Assembly: GCA_019925095.2 (NCBI GenBank)
Contig: CM034395.1
Coordinates: 1,684,001 to 1,748,000 of the forward strand
Direction of reading: 5' to 3'
Source of the DNA: Dendrolimus kikuchii
Taxonomy: Eukaryota; Arthropoda; Insecta; Lepidoptera; Lasiocampidae
Length of the DNA stretch: 64,000 bases
Positions 10,956 through 22,432 of this stretch are shown one piece after another (positions within the stretch are counted from its first letter, which is position 1; the number at the start of each line of letters is the position of its first letter). The position numbers were made by a program, and so were the translations under genes. Under the pieces are notes generated by a model. That model saw only the letters and a program-made list of their open reading frames with translations, made no database searches and was not told the origin of the DNA.

Positions 10956-11307
10956 ACATACATACATACATAACTTCACGCCAGTTCCCTTGCAGGGTAG
11001 GTACGAACAACAGAGCGCCATTCAGGCTTATTCTTACACACCTCACTTGCTTCTTTGACATTCATAGCTCTTGTTATGCACGCTGGTCTGTTCTTAAGGC
11101 TCCTGACATCACCTTCTGCTAGTACACGATCAATTTGATCATGGAAGGTGTGTCGTGGCCTTCCACGACTTCTGCATCCATCCACTTTTGCATTGTATAT
11201 CTGTTTAGTTATTCTTTCATCGTGCATTCTTTCCACATGCCCGAACCACCGGAGCGTTCCTTTACTTACCTTTACCCGGACACTCTCTTTCAGACCAACT
11301 CTCTTTC
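10956..11307 (-). mobile_element. RTE-A LINE, 3' fragment
   Basis: Reverse orientation: (cata)n tail at the left, then the stop and the coding region up to the VGLKES segment. One coding change per ~20 codons from the other copies. No clear target-site duplication. Confidence 0.8.
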
Positions 11308-11586
11308 GTCTCGAGACTCTTGAGTATTTTTCTTCATTTCGTGTAGTTCAGGATTTGGCCCTGAAGGCCTATTTGAAAAATTCACCTGTCTACATGAGTT
11401 ATCTGTCAATGTTTAACGTCATTAGCTATGTCGCATCGTAAATAATGCGTTTGAACCCTTGGCTAAACTTGTGTGATACGGTCACTAATAATGACATTAT
11501 CCCAGGTGTAGCAGAGGCATAACAATATCCATATAAGACCAGAAAACCAATTAAATTAAATTTATAGACAAGTTTCTTGAATCAGA

Positions 11587-11893
11587 TTTTTTTTGCATGA
11601 GTTTAACAGACAGGCAGACGGTCCTGATGGAAAGCGGTTATAATCGCCTATTGACATTTGTAACACTTAAGGTGCTACCAATGTGCTGCCGCTTTCTAGA
11701 GGGGACCTGGAACCTGGCCACTGATGTCGGAACACAACTCAAGGTTGTTATGTCTGCATACTCTAGACTAGGGGTGCTAGTTATCCACTCCAGCAAATAC
11801 CCTACCACCTGGCTGTGGGTTGTTTGTCGCCTCTTACGACAGGCCGCCTGGCCGCAGGAAATTGTATTCTTTCTTCGTTCCTGCACGGATTAA
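11587..11893 (-). mobile_element. SINE-B copy, variant subfamily, full length
   Basis: Spans from tttttttgcatgag to ctgcacggatt. Variant bases (gccgctttctagaggggacctgg, ggcggcatact region) group it with the copies at 19155 and 25028 as a second SINE-B subfamily. Confidence 0.78.
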
Positions 11894-12025
11894 AATATAT
11901 ACTATTTTTATCCATGCAGGAACGACGTAATTCGTTCAGTATCTGAACAGCAAATGAATTTAATAAGTAAGTTGGAAGATATGGACTTACACCTATTTAC
12001 TAACAGTGTAGCATTATTTAGCGCA

Positions 12026-12286
12026 TTATTTAGAATGACTAAACAGATATACAATGCAAAAGTGGATGGATGCAGAAGTCGTGGAAGGCCACGACACACC
12101 TTCCATGATCAAATTGATCGTGTACTAGCGGAGGGTGATGTCAGGAGCCTTAAGAACAGACGAGTGTGCATGACAAGAGTTATGAATGTCAAAGAAGCAA
12201 GTGAGGTGTGTAAGAATGGGCCTCAATGGCGCTCTGTTGTTCGTGCCTACCCCGCAAGGGAACTGGCGTGAAGTTATGTATGTATG
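12026..12286 (+). mobile_element. RTE-A LINE, 3' fragment with target duplication
   Basis: Codes from MTKQIYNAKVDGC to ARELA and ends in a short tatg tail. tatttagcgca occurs at 12015-12025 and again at 12287-12297, an exact 11-bp duplication. Confidence 0.85.
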
Positions 12287-12407
12287 TATTTAGCGCAAAG
12301 TTGGTCAAGTTCTATTCAAACTCGCATTTATCAGTTTAAGTACTTCTTTATATGTATGCACATTTTGTTTGTTTGTTTGTTTGTTTCATCTTTTAATTTT
12401 CATTTTC

Positions 12408-12944
12408 AACTGAAGGGAGATGTTGTGCTGTGCAGTTTTATTTTCTAAAAATGTGTAAAATTACTCTAAAATAAACAATAGTTTTTTTTTTATTGCAGGA
12501 GTTCAGCAGACGGCCCACTTGATTGAAAGCGGTTACCATCGCCTATGGACATTTGCAACACCAAAGGTGCTACAAATGCGCTGCTGCTCTCTTAAGGGAG
12601 ACTGGAACCTGGCCACTAATGCCGGAACACAACTCAAGGTTGTTATGGCGACATACTTTAGAGCAGGGGTGGTCGCCATCCAGTCGGGCAAATGCCCTAC
12701 CACCTGGCAAAGTTGTAGGATATTGATAGTTTTTGAGTAGTAATTACGTGTTTTGTGAGAAACGTAAACTGTAAAGTCAAATATGGCCTTTTGAGTTGTT
12801 ACAAGACCTCCGTTGAATGGCACTAGCTGATAACCTACAGTTCAGCTATGCTACACATAGGTTTAAGAAAATGAAGAAACTACATTGAATCTAAGACCTG
12901 GCTTAAAGACCTAGCTGCCAAGCCATAAAATCCAAAAAAAAAAA
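12408..12944 (+). repeat. G-family retroelement split by a SINE-B copy
   Basis: Starts near gaagggagatgttgtgctgtg and ends gccaagccataaaatccaaaaaaa. It matches 59267-59534 and 59548-60095, and is interrupted at 12482-12708 by a SINE-B copy. The poly(A) end suggests a SINE or LINE 3' end; no coding capacity seen. Confidence 0.65.
12482..12708 (-). mobile_element. SINE-B copy nested in G-family repeat
   Basis: Inserted between caatag and gttgtagg of the G-family repeat, which is continuous at 59349-59360. 5'-truncated at the cacctgg position. Confidence 0.78.
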
Positions 12945-13600
12945 TAGCTTCTCAAAAAATAAAATTAAATATTGTTATTCAAGTGATACCCACGTCATTT
13001 CTACTTAAGTATAACTTATACGGTCGTACAAAGGATAATTACAACTGAGCACATCAGTCGTTTCTCACACACTTAATAAGACAATTAAGCGCAGTATCCA
13101 ATTAAAATAGTTTAAAAACCTACATAGATAACGTTCAAAATGTTTTAAATAACATTGATTGCATATTTATAAAATTACTGTCTTTGTTCTGACGGCCACT
13201 CGCTGTCTGTCTGTCTGCTGTTAGAGGATTGCAGAGGTTCCGGCTTCAATTATATACAGGGTAAAATAATTTAACCATTAGAAAAAAGAAACAAACCCCC
13301 ATGTTTTCATCAAACTTATACTGTCAAATGCATACATGACAAATGCATATGCCTGTCCAGAACATAAAATTATGGAGTTTATTAGAACTATACAAACAAG
13401 TATAACACAGGTACAAATATAACCGAACACAACAATTCCAAACGTAATGAAGAAGGTCGTAATTCAATATAACGCGCAAAGTTCGTCACTATTAGATTCA
13501 CGAATGTACACACGTCACGCCCGTATCCGTAGTTGTAGCTCAACTGACCCCTCATTTATACTTCACAAATGCAAATATGCCCGCCCGGCAACGTCTACAC
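12945..13600. other. Unassigned AT-rich DNA
   Basis: No gene seen. A short (ctgt)n run lies at 13204-13218. Confidence 0.4.
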
Positions 13601-13639
13601 AATTTCTTAGAATTAGCTTGTAATTGTAATCCGCAACAC

Positions 13640-14099
13640 CTGGCTAATGATGCTCCTCAGCGAGTACAACAGGACAATAGGCTGTTCTCCACAATATAAT
13701 TGCGTCCCTCTGCGTATTCTACCGCCTGTACAACGGAGAGTGTTCCGAGGAACTGTTTGATTTGGTGCCAACGCCCCATTTTTACAACCGCACCGCTCGC
13801 CATCGGCGGGGTGTTCACCCCCATTTCCTGGAGCTCCCACGCTCAACTACGCAACGGTTCTCTAGAACGTTTATTCCGCGTACAACAATGATCTGGAGAG
13901 AACTCCCCGCCGAAGTTTTCCCTCTGCGCTACGACATGGGGTCATTTAAGAAGGGCGTTATAAAATTTCTTAGAGGCCGGCAACGCGTTGGCAACGCCCC
14001 TGGTGTTGCAAACGTCCATAGGCGACGGTAACCGCTTTCCATCAAATAGGCCGTCCGCCTGTTTGCCTGCGTCAGGCAATAAAAAAAAAAAAAAAAAAT
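13640..14099 (+). mobile_element. CR1/jockey-like LINE, 3' end
   Basis: An interrupted frame encodes the C-terminus of a LINE polymerase: SLCVFYRLYNGECSEELFD, then RSTTQRFSRTFIPRTT and the WRELPAEVFP and YDMGSFKKGV segments typical of CR1/jockey-superfamily ends. It is followed by a short 3' UTR (gtccataggcgacggtaacc) and poly(A) at 14080-14099. Upstream of 13685 the frame meets a stop, so the copy is broken. Its last ~80 bp match the 3' end of SINE-B, which makes a LINE of this kind the likely source of SINE-B mobility. Confidence 0.72.
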
Positions 14100-14416
14100 A
14101 ACTAGAGACGTATGAAAATAACTAAGTGAACAAAAGAAGACGATCATAAAAGGATTACAATTAGTTCAAATGCCGACAGGTAATGAAATGTGCTTTTACA
14201 GATCTGTACGTGGAATTTGTCTTTTTTGGGGCCTAAGTTGTAATTATAATATTGACAGAAAAAAGTCCCTATGTAATACGTTTATAATTTTTTGTCAGAA
14301 TCTACTATACTATACCGTTTCCAAGCGTTTTTTTTACATTTGCACGTCTATCAAGTTACACATTTCTTTTGACTGTAAAGCCCACACGAGACAAATGACA
14401 TCATTGTCGTACTTTA

Positions 14417-14480
14417 TATATATTTTTTTTTGGATTTTATGGCTTGGTTTCTAGACCTTTAAGCCAAGTCTGTTTTGGAT
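14417..14480 (-). repeat. G-family 3' end, short copy
   Basis: Reverse complement reads as the 3' end of the G-family repeat (taaaggtctag, then ccaagccataaaatcc and poly(A)). Severely truncated. Confidence 0.5.
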
Positions 14481-15091
14481 ATTCGACACTTCACAAATAT
14501 CGTACTTTATAATTGTGGGTGATGCAATAGTGATGTTCTGTGTGTCATGTAATGCAGAACTATTAAACCATCAACAGTATACGTAATTAAATCGAAAGTA
14601 ATCGATTTGAGAATAAAAAATTATCCACTTTAAAGAAAAATAAATTGATTATTTATAAATGAAGTCGATTTTTATAACAAATCGAGTTGGTAACGTATTA
14701 GGACATCACTAATTGATCCGTAATCAAGCTGTCAAAAGTAAAATGATTGCTTGGAAAGCTATATATAAATACAATTCGACCTAAACTTATAGTCTATACG
14801 GTGCTATAGAATGGCATAATAAAACGAAATAACCAATAGACACGAAGCACGTGTCTACACAACACTACCATCAAGAAGCCGCCGCGTTGCCAACGCGCCG
14901 CCGCTACGCCCCTACCGCAATTTCTTTCTTAATAAGAAATTCACAGAATAGCAGCGAAGCGGCGGCATGGTGGCGGCATATTGGCGATACCGTCTTCACA
15001 AACTACGACCTAAGTTTATGTAACAAAGTATTAATTTCTCTAATATATGTAAAATTACATAAATATTACTTTAAGGCTTAAAATATAATTA
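14481..15091. other. Unassigned DNA
   Basis: No supported gene. A GC-rich patch at 14870-14980 (gccgccgcgttgccaacgcg) resembles the end region of lepidopteran LINEs but has no coding match. Confidence 0.4.
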
Positions 15092-15104
15092 CAAAGTATT
15101 TTAT

Positions 15105-15523
15105 GAAAGTAGAGTAAACGCGGTCGAGATGCGAGCACTGCACAAAATCTGCGGAGTGACGCTCGCGGACCGCGTTCGTAATACCGAAGTAAGAAAGAGA
15201 GTTGGTCTGAAAGAGAGTGTCGGGGTGAAGTTAAGGAAAGGAATGCTCCGGTGGTTCGGGCATGTGGAAAGAATGCATGATGAAAGAATGACTAAACAGA
15301 TATACAATGCAAAAGTGGATGGATGCAGAAGTCGTGGAAGGCCACGACACACCTTCCATGATCAAATTGATCGTGTACTAGCGGAGGGTGATGTCAGGAG
15401 CCTTAAGAACAGACGAGCAGGCATGACAAGAGTTATGAATGTCAAAGAAGCAAGTGAGGTGTGTAAGAATGGGCCTAAATGGCGCTCTGTTGTTTGTGCC
15501 TACCCCGCAAGGGAACTGGCGTG
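15105..15523 (+). mobile_element. RTE-A LINE fragment without tail
   Basis: Codes in one frame from VEMRALHKICGVTLADRVRN to ARELA. It ends within the stop codon region, and the usual aagt(tatg)n tail is absent. An exact 13-bp duplication, caaagtattttat, flanks it at 15092-15104 and 15524-15536, so the missing tail is original to this insertion. Confidence 0.85.
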
Positions 15524-15536
15524 CAAAGTATTTTAT

Positions 15537-15960
15537 AGGTTGATTAAAAAAAAGAAACTTTTAGTTCCTTAGTCGTATGAGGATCAGATATGAATATAAA
15601 CAGCCACGTATATGACAGATATGACCATAAGGGGTTTTTTGCCAAAATATCTATGGATCCCTAATAAATAAATTATAATGATGAATAAACAAGAGTGAAA
15701 CGCAAGCCAATTAAGCCACATCAAATAAAAATTATTCAAATATTATTATGCGAAAAATCGTACAAAACACAATATGAAGTAGAAATCATGCGCTTGTCAG
15801 AATAATTTTGAAATTTTATCTGACATTGTTTCGTTTTAATTGATATGAGAAAAATAGCAAAAATCTTATTCGTTAATCTTAAATGTACGCTTGCAAAATT
15901 ATATTTGTAGTTAAGTTTTAATCACAAATTTTGCTTTAATATAGAACGTAGATTAATTAA
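15537..15960. other. Unassigned AT-rich DNA
   Basis: No gene or recognised repeat seen. Confidence 0.4.
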
Positions 15961-16534
15961 TCTAATATATAAAATTCTCGTGTCGCAGTTTCGTTGCCAT
16001 ACTCCTCCGAAACGGCTTGACCGGTTTTGATGAAATTTTTTGTGCTTATCCGGTATCTATGAGAATCGGCCAACATCTATTTTTCATCCCGCTAAATGTT
16101 AGGGGTAGTCCACCCCTAAATTTTTTATTTTATTTTTTAGACAAAATTTTTAATTTCTATTTTTTTATGATACAACATACAAAAATACATACAACCCTAA
16201 ATTTTCATCCCTCTACGATCAACCCCTATTTTATATTTGTTAATTATAAACTTTAATTTTTTTTGGCAAGATTTTTAATCTTATTTTGTCATGACTTAGA
16301 ATAAAAAGAATTATATGACTCTTTTAGATTCACAATTAGAACCGGTAGGTGGCGCTGAGATCGGGTTCTGGAATCCTCCTAATCACCTGGAGCGATTTTG
16401 GTGATTTTGTTTTTGTGTGTTTGAGTGGGTACCCGGATGGTTTAGATTCGCAATTAGAACCAGTAGGTAGCTCTGGGATCGGGTTCTAGAATTTTATTTT
16501 TTAAAGGCAGGACAACGTCTGCCGGGGCCGCTAG
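15961..16534 (+). mobile_element. Helitron-like element (family 1), complete
   Basis: Starts TCtaatatataaaattctcg after an A and ends gccggggccgCTAG before a T, the full Helitron signature. 574 bp, non-coding. Same structure as the inverted copy at 63210-63776, so it serves as the family reference here. Confidence 0.85.
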
Positions 16535-16544
16535 TAAAATATAA

Positions 16545-16760
16545 AAAATAATTTACAATACAGAAATTAAGTAACTTAAAGACTAAAATTACATATAATC
16601 GAATACAATGCAAGAGCACTTAACTTATTTGTATTGTACTCTACCCATAGTCCCTCAAGATTATAAGTAGAATACTGAGCGTATATCACCGTCTTCTATG
16701 GGTAAGGTGCCCAGAAGACTGGCTACGTTTCCTCTCTGAATTTACAATAAATCTTTATCA
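16545..16760 (-). pseudogene. P-family protein C-terminus (decayed)
   Basis: On the reverse strand IQRGNVASLLGTLP is readable near 16685-16730 but is preceded by a stop. The rest is AT-rich and probably 3' UTR. Confidence 0.55.
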
Positions 16761-16886
16761 TAAAATATTAATAATATAGTATTTATTCTTTGGCTATTAT
16801 TTTTTCTACATTGTGAACTAGAGCTTACTACTCAGTAAACCCTAGTTTACAATGTAGAAGACCCGGATAATATTTATTGTAAATTT
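16738..16886. repeat. Nested inverted repeat
   Basis: Outer arms aatttacaataaat / atttattgtaaatt lie at the two ends; inner arms at 16804-16821 and 16842-16859 pair over 18 bp with one mismatch. The left outer arm begins where the P-family match fades. It could be a small MITE. Confidence 0.5.
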
Positions 16887-18733
16887 CCTAAGCTGACTTT
16901 CCGTTATTTACTACGGTCTGGGTGTTTGGGTTGTTTGTTAACTAGTAGTAACTTCGCGCTTGTCGACGTGTTTATTAGTAAACTAGCTAATGTAGGATAT
17001 GCAATTTTCGACATTTTGGTTTTATTTCACTAATGACCCTAAAAAAGCATTGTTTTTCAATAGCAGCAACAAAAAGGTAATTTTTCCTCATAGTTTTTAA
17101 AATAGCCACATTAACAATGTCATATATGCCACCATCTCCCATTAACAATGACGAATGTTAACTCCCGACGTTATTAGCGGGGCGCGAGGGGGGTATGCGG
17201 GGTATATTTTTGTAAGAAAGAAATTACTAAGACTGATTATCTAAGCTAATGAAACCTGAAATGTGATTATTAAGTGCCATTCATACAGGTAGACTTTATA
17301 ATTAATGATTTTAACAAATTTTATGGCAAAGATTGTTTTCATTTTGTCCCTAAATTGTCAATTATGTTTGATTATTTGTTATTTGTGAAACAAATTTATT
17401 AAAAATTGGATTTAATTTATAATATCAATTTAAATACGACATAAACTTAAACAGGATTTACTAATGACAATGTTGTATGTGGCACTTCTTACAAAGAATA
17501 AATATGTTTGTCCATGTAACTTTGTTGGATGTGACAGATCCGACAAATCATGATGACCCATGTACGGATAACAAAGCCATTACTAGCTTTTCAAACATTT
17601 AGATAAGTAAAAATGTTATTTAATTGCATTGCAAATAAGCTCTCGAACATATATTAACATATAATATTTTTTTTGAAAATTTAATTCTTGTAGTAAAAAA
17701 AATATAAGCAATTCAAAGTTCAGAGCGCTCTCCTGTAAAGTTGCTGATTTGCAGATCTGACTCTGTTAACGAAAAGTAACAAACGCAATGAACAAGTCTG
17801 TAATTAATTCAACTTGTTAAACTCAACTGACATAATTAACAATTGAAACGGAAACGAAACTCATTTGCCTTGACAAGTAGTAATTAATGTGCTGGTACAC
17901 AAAAAAAGAAAAAAACTCATTACAATTACTTATTACAGCTGACATTATCATAAACATCGAACTACATTGCTTTCTATATCAATAAAATTTATCAATTTAA
18001 TTGAATTTAGAACTTGTACATTGAATCAATTATTAATTGAAATTTAATTAATTATATTTACATTATCATCAATTAAATTTGGAATCTTAGACATCAATTG
18101 AAATACGTCCTTGTTTTTTAAGAAATTTATGCCAGGGTTTTACATCTTACTATTCCTATTACCTTATCATTGGTAGAAAATTGATGTTACTTGATTAAAT
18201 GTATTAGAAATAAAGAGGGATTGATGAGAGTTGACTCTGTGTCGTTTGGTCTAGATGTTTTTGAAGGAATTTTGGCAGATCCAGTCCCGAAAGAGGCGAC
18301 TGTGTTAGCTAACTTATTACTTAAATTTAAAAATAAGTTTGTTGTAGGTACACTTCGGAGCTTATAGGGCTGAGGTGCTACTATGGCGGAAACCCATAGA
18401 TTTCCGAATTCAAAATATCGATAATATATAATCGGTGTTGTAAATAGTGCTGTAATTAGAGAGATAATTACATTTCGGTAGACCTTCGGACGTCTGTCGG
18501 CTGATGTTAATTATAGTATCGATGGGTTTTTGTCACAAGTCATTAGATACAAGAAGTATTTGAATTAAATATTAGTTTGTCTTTAGCCAAGTTCTATAGT
18601 TCCGCGACGTTATTTCTAAATATGCCTTTACTAGACTTATGCACCTCACTAAAAAGTCTCGGCCAGATAGGTCTTAGAATAATGCCAAATATAGATTATT
18701 CTTGTAGCAGTTCTAAAGGGTATATTCATAATG
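16887..18733. other. Unassigned AT-rich DNA
   Basis: The longest stretch in the window without a recognised repeat or gene. A GC-rich patch (gcggggcgcgaggggggtat) at 17177-17196 stands out. Confidence 0.45.
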
Positions 18734-18745
18734 AACAGCTAAAGT

Positions 18746-18947
18746 GATGATGATCCATGATTAAATTGATCGTGTACTAGCAGAAGGTGATGTCAGGAGC
18801 CTTAAGAACAGACGAGCTTGCATGACAAGAGTTATGAATGTCAAAGAGGCAAGTGAGGTGTGTAAAAATAAGCCTAAATGGCACTCTGTTGTTCGTGCCT
18901 ACCCCGCAAGGGAACTGGCGTGAAGTTATGTATGTATGTATGTATGT
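18746..18947 (+). mobile_element. RTE-A LINE, 3' fragment with target duplication
   Basis: Starts in the DQIDRVLAEGDVRS region and ends with (tatg)n. aacagctaaagt at 18734-18745 is repeated exactly at 18948-18959. Confidence 0.85.
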
Positions 18948-19154
18948 AACAGCTAAAGTTTTTAACAGGAACACGTTTTTTAGTTATTACAAACAAACAA
19001 TATTGTTGTTTGTCTCTATGTATACAGTGCGTTGCTGTAAGTTTTTAGTGTTTTACGGGCAAATTGTTAATATACTTGTCCAATTTAAAAACCTGCCCGT
19101 AAAACTTCAATCTAAAATTTTGTTGCGATTCCTTTTTCCACTTGTCCGTTTCGA

Positions 19155-19439
19155 TTTTTTTTATTGCATGAGTTCAGACAGGCAGACTGCCCATTTGATG
19201 GAAAGTGGTTAACGTCGCCTATGGACATGTGTAATACTAAAGTTGCTACCAATGTTCTGCAGCTCTGTAAAGGGGGACTGGAACCTGGCCACTAATGCCG
19301 GAACACAACTCAAGGTTGTTATGGCGGCATACTCCAGACAAGGGGTGGTAGATATCCAGAAGGGAAAATACTCTACTATCTGGCTGTGGGTTGTTTTGTC
19401 ACCTCTTACAAATTGTATTCTTTCACACTTCCTGCAAGG
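19155..19439 (-). mobile_element. SINE-B copy, variant subfamily
   Basis: Reverse orientation from poly(T) to cttcctgcaagg. It directly abuts the next SINE-B copy in the same orientation, forming a tandem pair. A segment with the cgacaggccgcc motif is deleted near 19405. Confidence 0.75.
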
Positions 19440-19445
19440 GCAATT

Positions 19446-19764
19446 TTTTTATTTTTTTTATTGCAGGAGTTCACCAGACAGGCAGACGGCCCACTTGATG
19501 GAAAGCGGTCACCATCGCCTATGGACATTTGTAACCCCAAAGGTGCTACAAATGCGCTGCTACTCTCTTAAGGAAGACTGGAACCGGTCATTAATGCCGA
19601 AACACAACTCAAGGTTGTTAAGGCGACATACTTTAGACCAGGGGTGATAGCCATCCAGTCGGGCAAATGCCCTATCACCTGGCTGTGGGTTGTTTGGTCA
19701 CCTCTTACGACAGGCCGCCCGGCCGCAGGAAATTGTATTCTTTCTCCGTTCCTGCACGGATAAA
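19446..19764 (-). mobile_element. SINE-B copy, full length
   Basis: From poly(T) and ttattgcaggagttcaccag to cctgcacggataaa, the shared full-length 5' end (read in reverse). Confidence 0.82.
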
Positions 19765-20268
19765 TTGTAAATGGGTAAACATCTTGTAACTTAGACCATT
19801 AGACACAAAACAGCCTTTTATACCTATCGGCATGTGGCGATAATTAAGTTTCGCCGGAACATTGTTTCGGTGTCAATCTGTCGCATACATAATGACATTG
19901 ACAATCTTGTCACATTGTCCTTTTACATCCAGGAAACAATTCATTCCATTTACAATTTAAATTTTTCCGTTTATTTGTGGCTTTAATTTAATTTTAATTG
20001 GTTTCAATTATTTTTTTATTTGTGTCATTTGACATGTTGTGTCTGTTGCTTTATTGTTTTCGATGAGGTTATTTTTTTTTTAATGTCGCATGATTGTTGC
20101 CGATGGGATTACTTCTTTCGTAATAAACTCGTGACGTTTGTCAAATGTGTCATCTGCAAATTTAATAGCAGAGTAATTATTTTTCATTTTGACAATGCCA
20201 GGATTTACAATAGTATAATTATTTAATTATGATCGTGGAATATGTAGTAGGGTAAATTATACCATTAT
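19765..20268. other. Unassigned AT-rich DNA
   Basis: No convincing gene. The short frame at 20020-20226 is hydrophobic and low-complexity. Confidence 0.4.
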
Positions 20269-20281
20269 TATTACCAGTGAT

Positions 20282-20397
20282 AGCAGAAGAAGCAAGTGAG
20301 GTGTGTAAGAATAAGCCTAAATGGCGCTCTGTTGTTCGTGCCTACCCCGCAAGGGAACTGGCGTGAAGTTATGTATGTATGTATGTATGTATGTATG
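20282..20397 (+). mobile_element. RTE-A LINE, very short 3' fragment
   Basis: Codes only from about EASEVCKNKPKW to ARELA, with six tatg units. tattaccagtgat flanks it exactly at 20269-20281 and 20398-20410. Confidence 0.85.
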
Positions 20398-20483
20398 TAT
20401 TACCAGTGATCGGTCCGCTGTCAATTTATTCAAAATATTAAGAAACGTTGTTTTGTATACACTAATGTTATTTTACTGTATGT

Positions 20484-21090
20484 CTTTCAAGACCACGGGC
20501 TATAAAAATGGCTCGGACTTTTGGGGGGCTTGCGTGGGGCCACGGGAAGGCCAACACGTAGAGGCCCCTTGACAAATTTAATGTAAATGTGGCGTGACAC
20601 TGACAGGCGATTATTCCTGTCTACACCATATAGCAATGCACCCAACGACAAGCCCCAGCCAGTGTAGGCCTATTGTGGGAAATGAGGACAAAAAGTACCG
20701 GGCTATTGGAGTGAACTGCTACTGGTACTAGGGGTCTGGGAATATAGGGACTATGGCGTCTGCCCGTCGCAATGTTCGGGGAACATGGAAAAATGGGCAG
20801 ACGGTGACTCGCCACTCCCTGCATGGGCCCCAAAAAATGCCATAGAAGACAGGCAACATGGGTGTAAGTGGCTAAGAGGTGTAGAGAGGTGGGCTGCAGG
20901 TTCACCGAAGCTACTTCTGACGTGATGCCATTTATCACTTCCACCCCTGGAGCTTGAGTCTTAGCTCTAGCGACCTCCATTCCGTGCCGGCTGGCTAAGG
21001 CAAGCACGGCGGCGGGGGCCTTGCCTTGACCCCCGGAGTCAAGTAGGAGGTGTCGCTACTCACCTAAGGCTACGCCACAAAGTCCCCCTG
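20484..21090. repeat. E-family dispersed repeat, long copy
   Basis: About 600 bp shared, in inverted orientation, with 31126-31655 and partly with 53960-54125. Conserved blocks include tggcgtgacactgac and gacgtgatgccatttatcac. Open frames on either strand are not conserved between copies, so I treat it as non-coding and unclassified. Confidence 0.65.
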
Positions 21091-21151
21091 CGTGTATATA
21101 TATATTATTTTTATTATTAACATCTTAAACCTGCGAAGTATATATATATAT

Positions 21152-21700
21152 ATATAACTCCGGCACAGCAATATGCTGAGTGCAAATCTTGTTCGCTGAA
21201 AATGCGGCGGACAAATTCTCAAAATATGTTCTGTGTATAAAAATGTATATTTTTCATTCTTACTTTCTTTCCAGGCGTGTTGCTGAGGAGTTTCTTGCTA
21301 CTTCTTTTCTTTTAAACAGCGATGACTACTATGTTTTAGTAGTTCTAATATAACTACTAAAATATAGTATGACAGTAAAAGTGTTGTTCAATTATTGCCT
21401 CAGAGGCACTCCATCACGTCCTTCCGGCGGTTTGATGGATCGGCTGAAGGTTGACAAAGCAAACATTGCTCAGCTGCTAAATTAAGCTACTGGTATAATT
21501 TACTATTACTTTTAGTACGTCTCGTCATTATTATGACAATAATAATATTCTTAAGGAAAGAAAGAAATACTTTATTAGAAGAAATAGTGTAAATTACATT
21601 AATATACACAGAGCATACATATTTTGAGAATTTGTACGCCGCATTGTCAGCAAACAAGGTTTGCACTCAGCATATTGCTGTGCCGGAATTACATCGGACA
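21152..21700. repeat. Foldback element with long imperfect arms
   Basis: Left arm 21154-21265 (ccggcacagcaatatgctga) and right arm 21557-21700 are inverted copies over more than 100 bp with scattered differences. The centre holds a further hairpin (21328-21368). Two short (ta)n runs lie at 21097-21115 and 21138-21157. Confidence 0.6.
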
Positions 21701-21787
21701 CAACGCTGATTTTCAGTGCAAACCTTCCTTTTGGCATAAGACCAAAACTGGGTCGTTCTGTTAAATAATAAAACTAATTCTACTTAT

Positions 21788-22093
21788 ACATACATACATA
21801 CATAACTTCACGCCAGTTCCCTTGCGGGGTAGGCACGAACAACAGAGTGCCATTTAGGCTTATTCTTACACACCTCACTTGCCTCTTTGACATTCATAAC
21901 TCTTGTCATGCAAGCTCGTCTGTTCTTAAGGCTCCTGACATCACCTTCTGCTAGTACACGATCAATTTGATCATGGTAGGTGTGTCGTGGCCTTCCACGA
22001 CTTCTGCATCCATCCACTTTTGCATTGTATATCTGTTTAGTCATTCTTTCATCATGCATTCTTTCCACATGCCCGAACCACCGGAGGGCACCG
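21788..22093 (-). mobile_element. RTE-A LINE, 3' fragment with target duplication
   Basis: Reverse orientation, from the (cata)n tail to the FGHVERMHDE region. aattctacttat occurs at 21776-21787 and 22094-22105. Confidence 0.85.
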
Positions 22094-22105
22094 AATTCTA
22101 CTTAT

Positions 22106-22432
22106 GTAATATTTAATTAGTAAATCAAATAAATAAATTCTTCTTCTTTCCTCTTATTATGTCTTTGTCTTACTAAGTAAGCACTGTTTGCTAGAACTCC
22201 ATTAATTCTTCGAACAGTAAGAAGTAAAAGTAGATATTGTGACCACTGGAGACGTATCTAACTTTATCCATACTAATTTGTTTATTAAAATTCTTTAGTC
22301 AAAGGCAGAAAATGTTATTTATTTGGACTTTGACTAAGATTTTATGTCAGACCTGAGGTTTGACTAGTCAAACCTAGGAGCATCAGAGCTTCGACATTTT
22401 ACTATAACATATTATACATTACATTTAAAAAC
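22106..22432. other. Unassigned AT-rich DNA
   Basis: No gene or recognised repeat seen. Confidence 0.4.

Noticed and set aside
20621..21007. 128-codon minus-strand frame
   Set aside because: Lies in the E-family repeat and is not kept open in the copies at 31126 or 53960, so it is unlikely to be coding.
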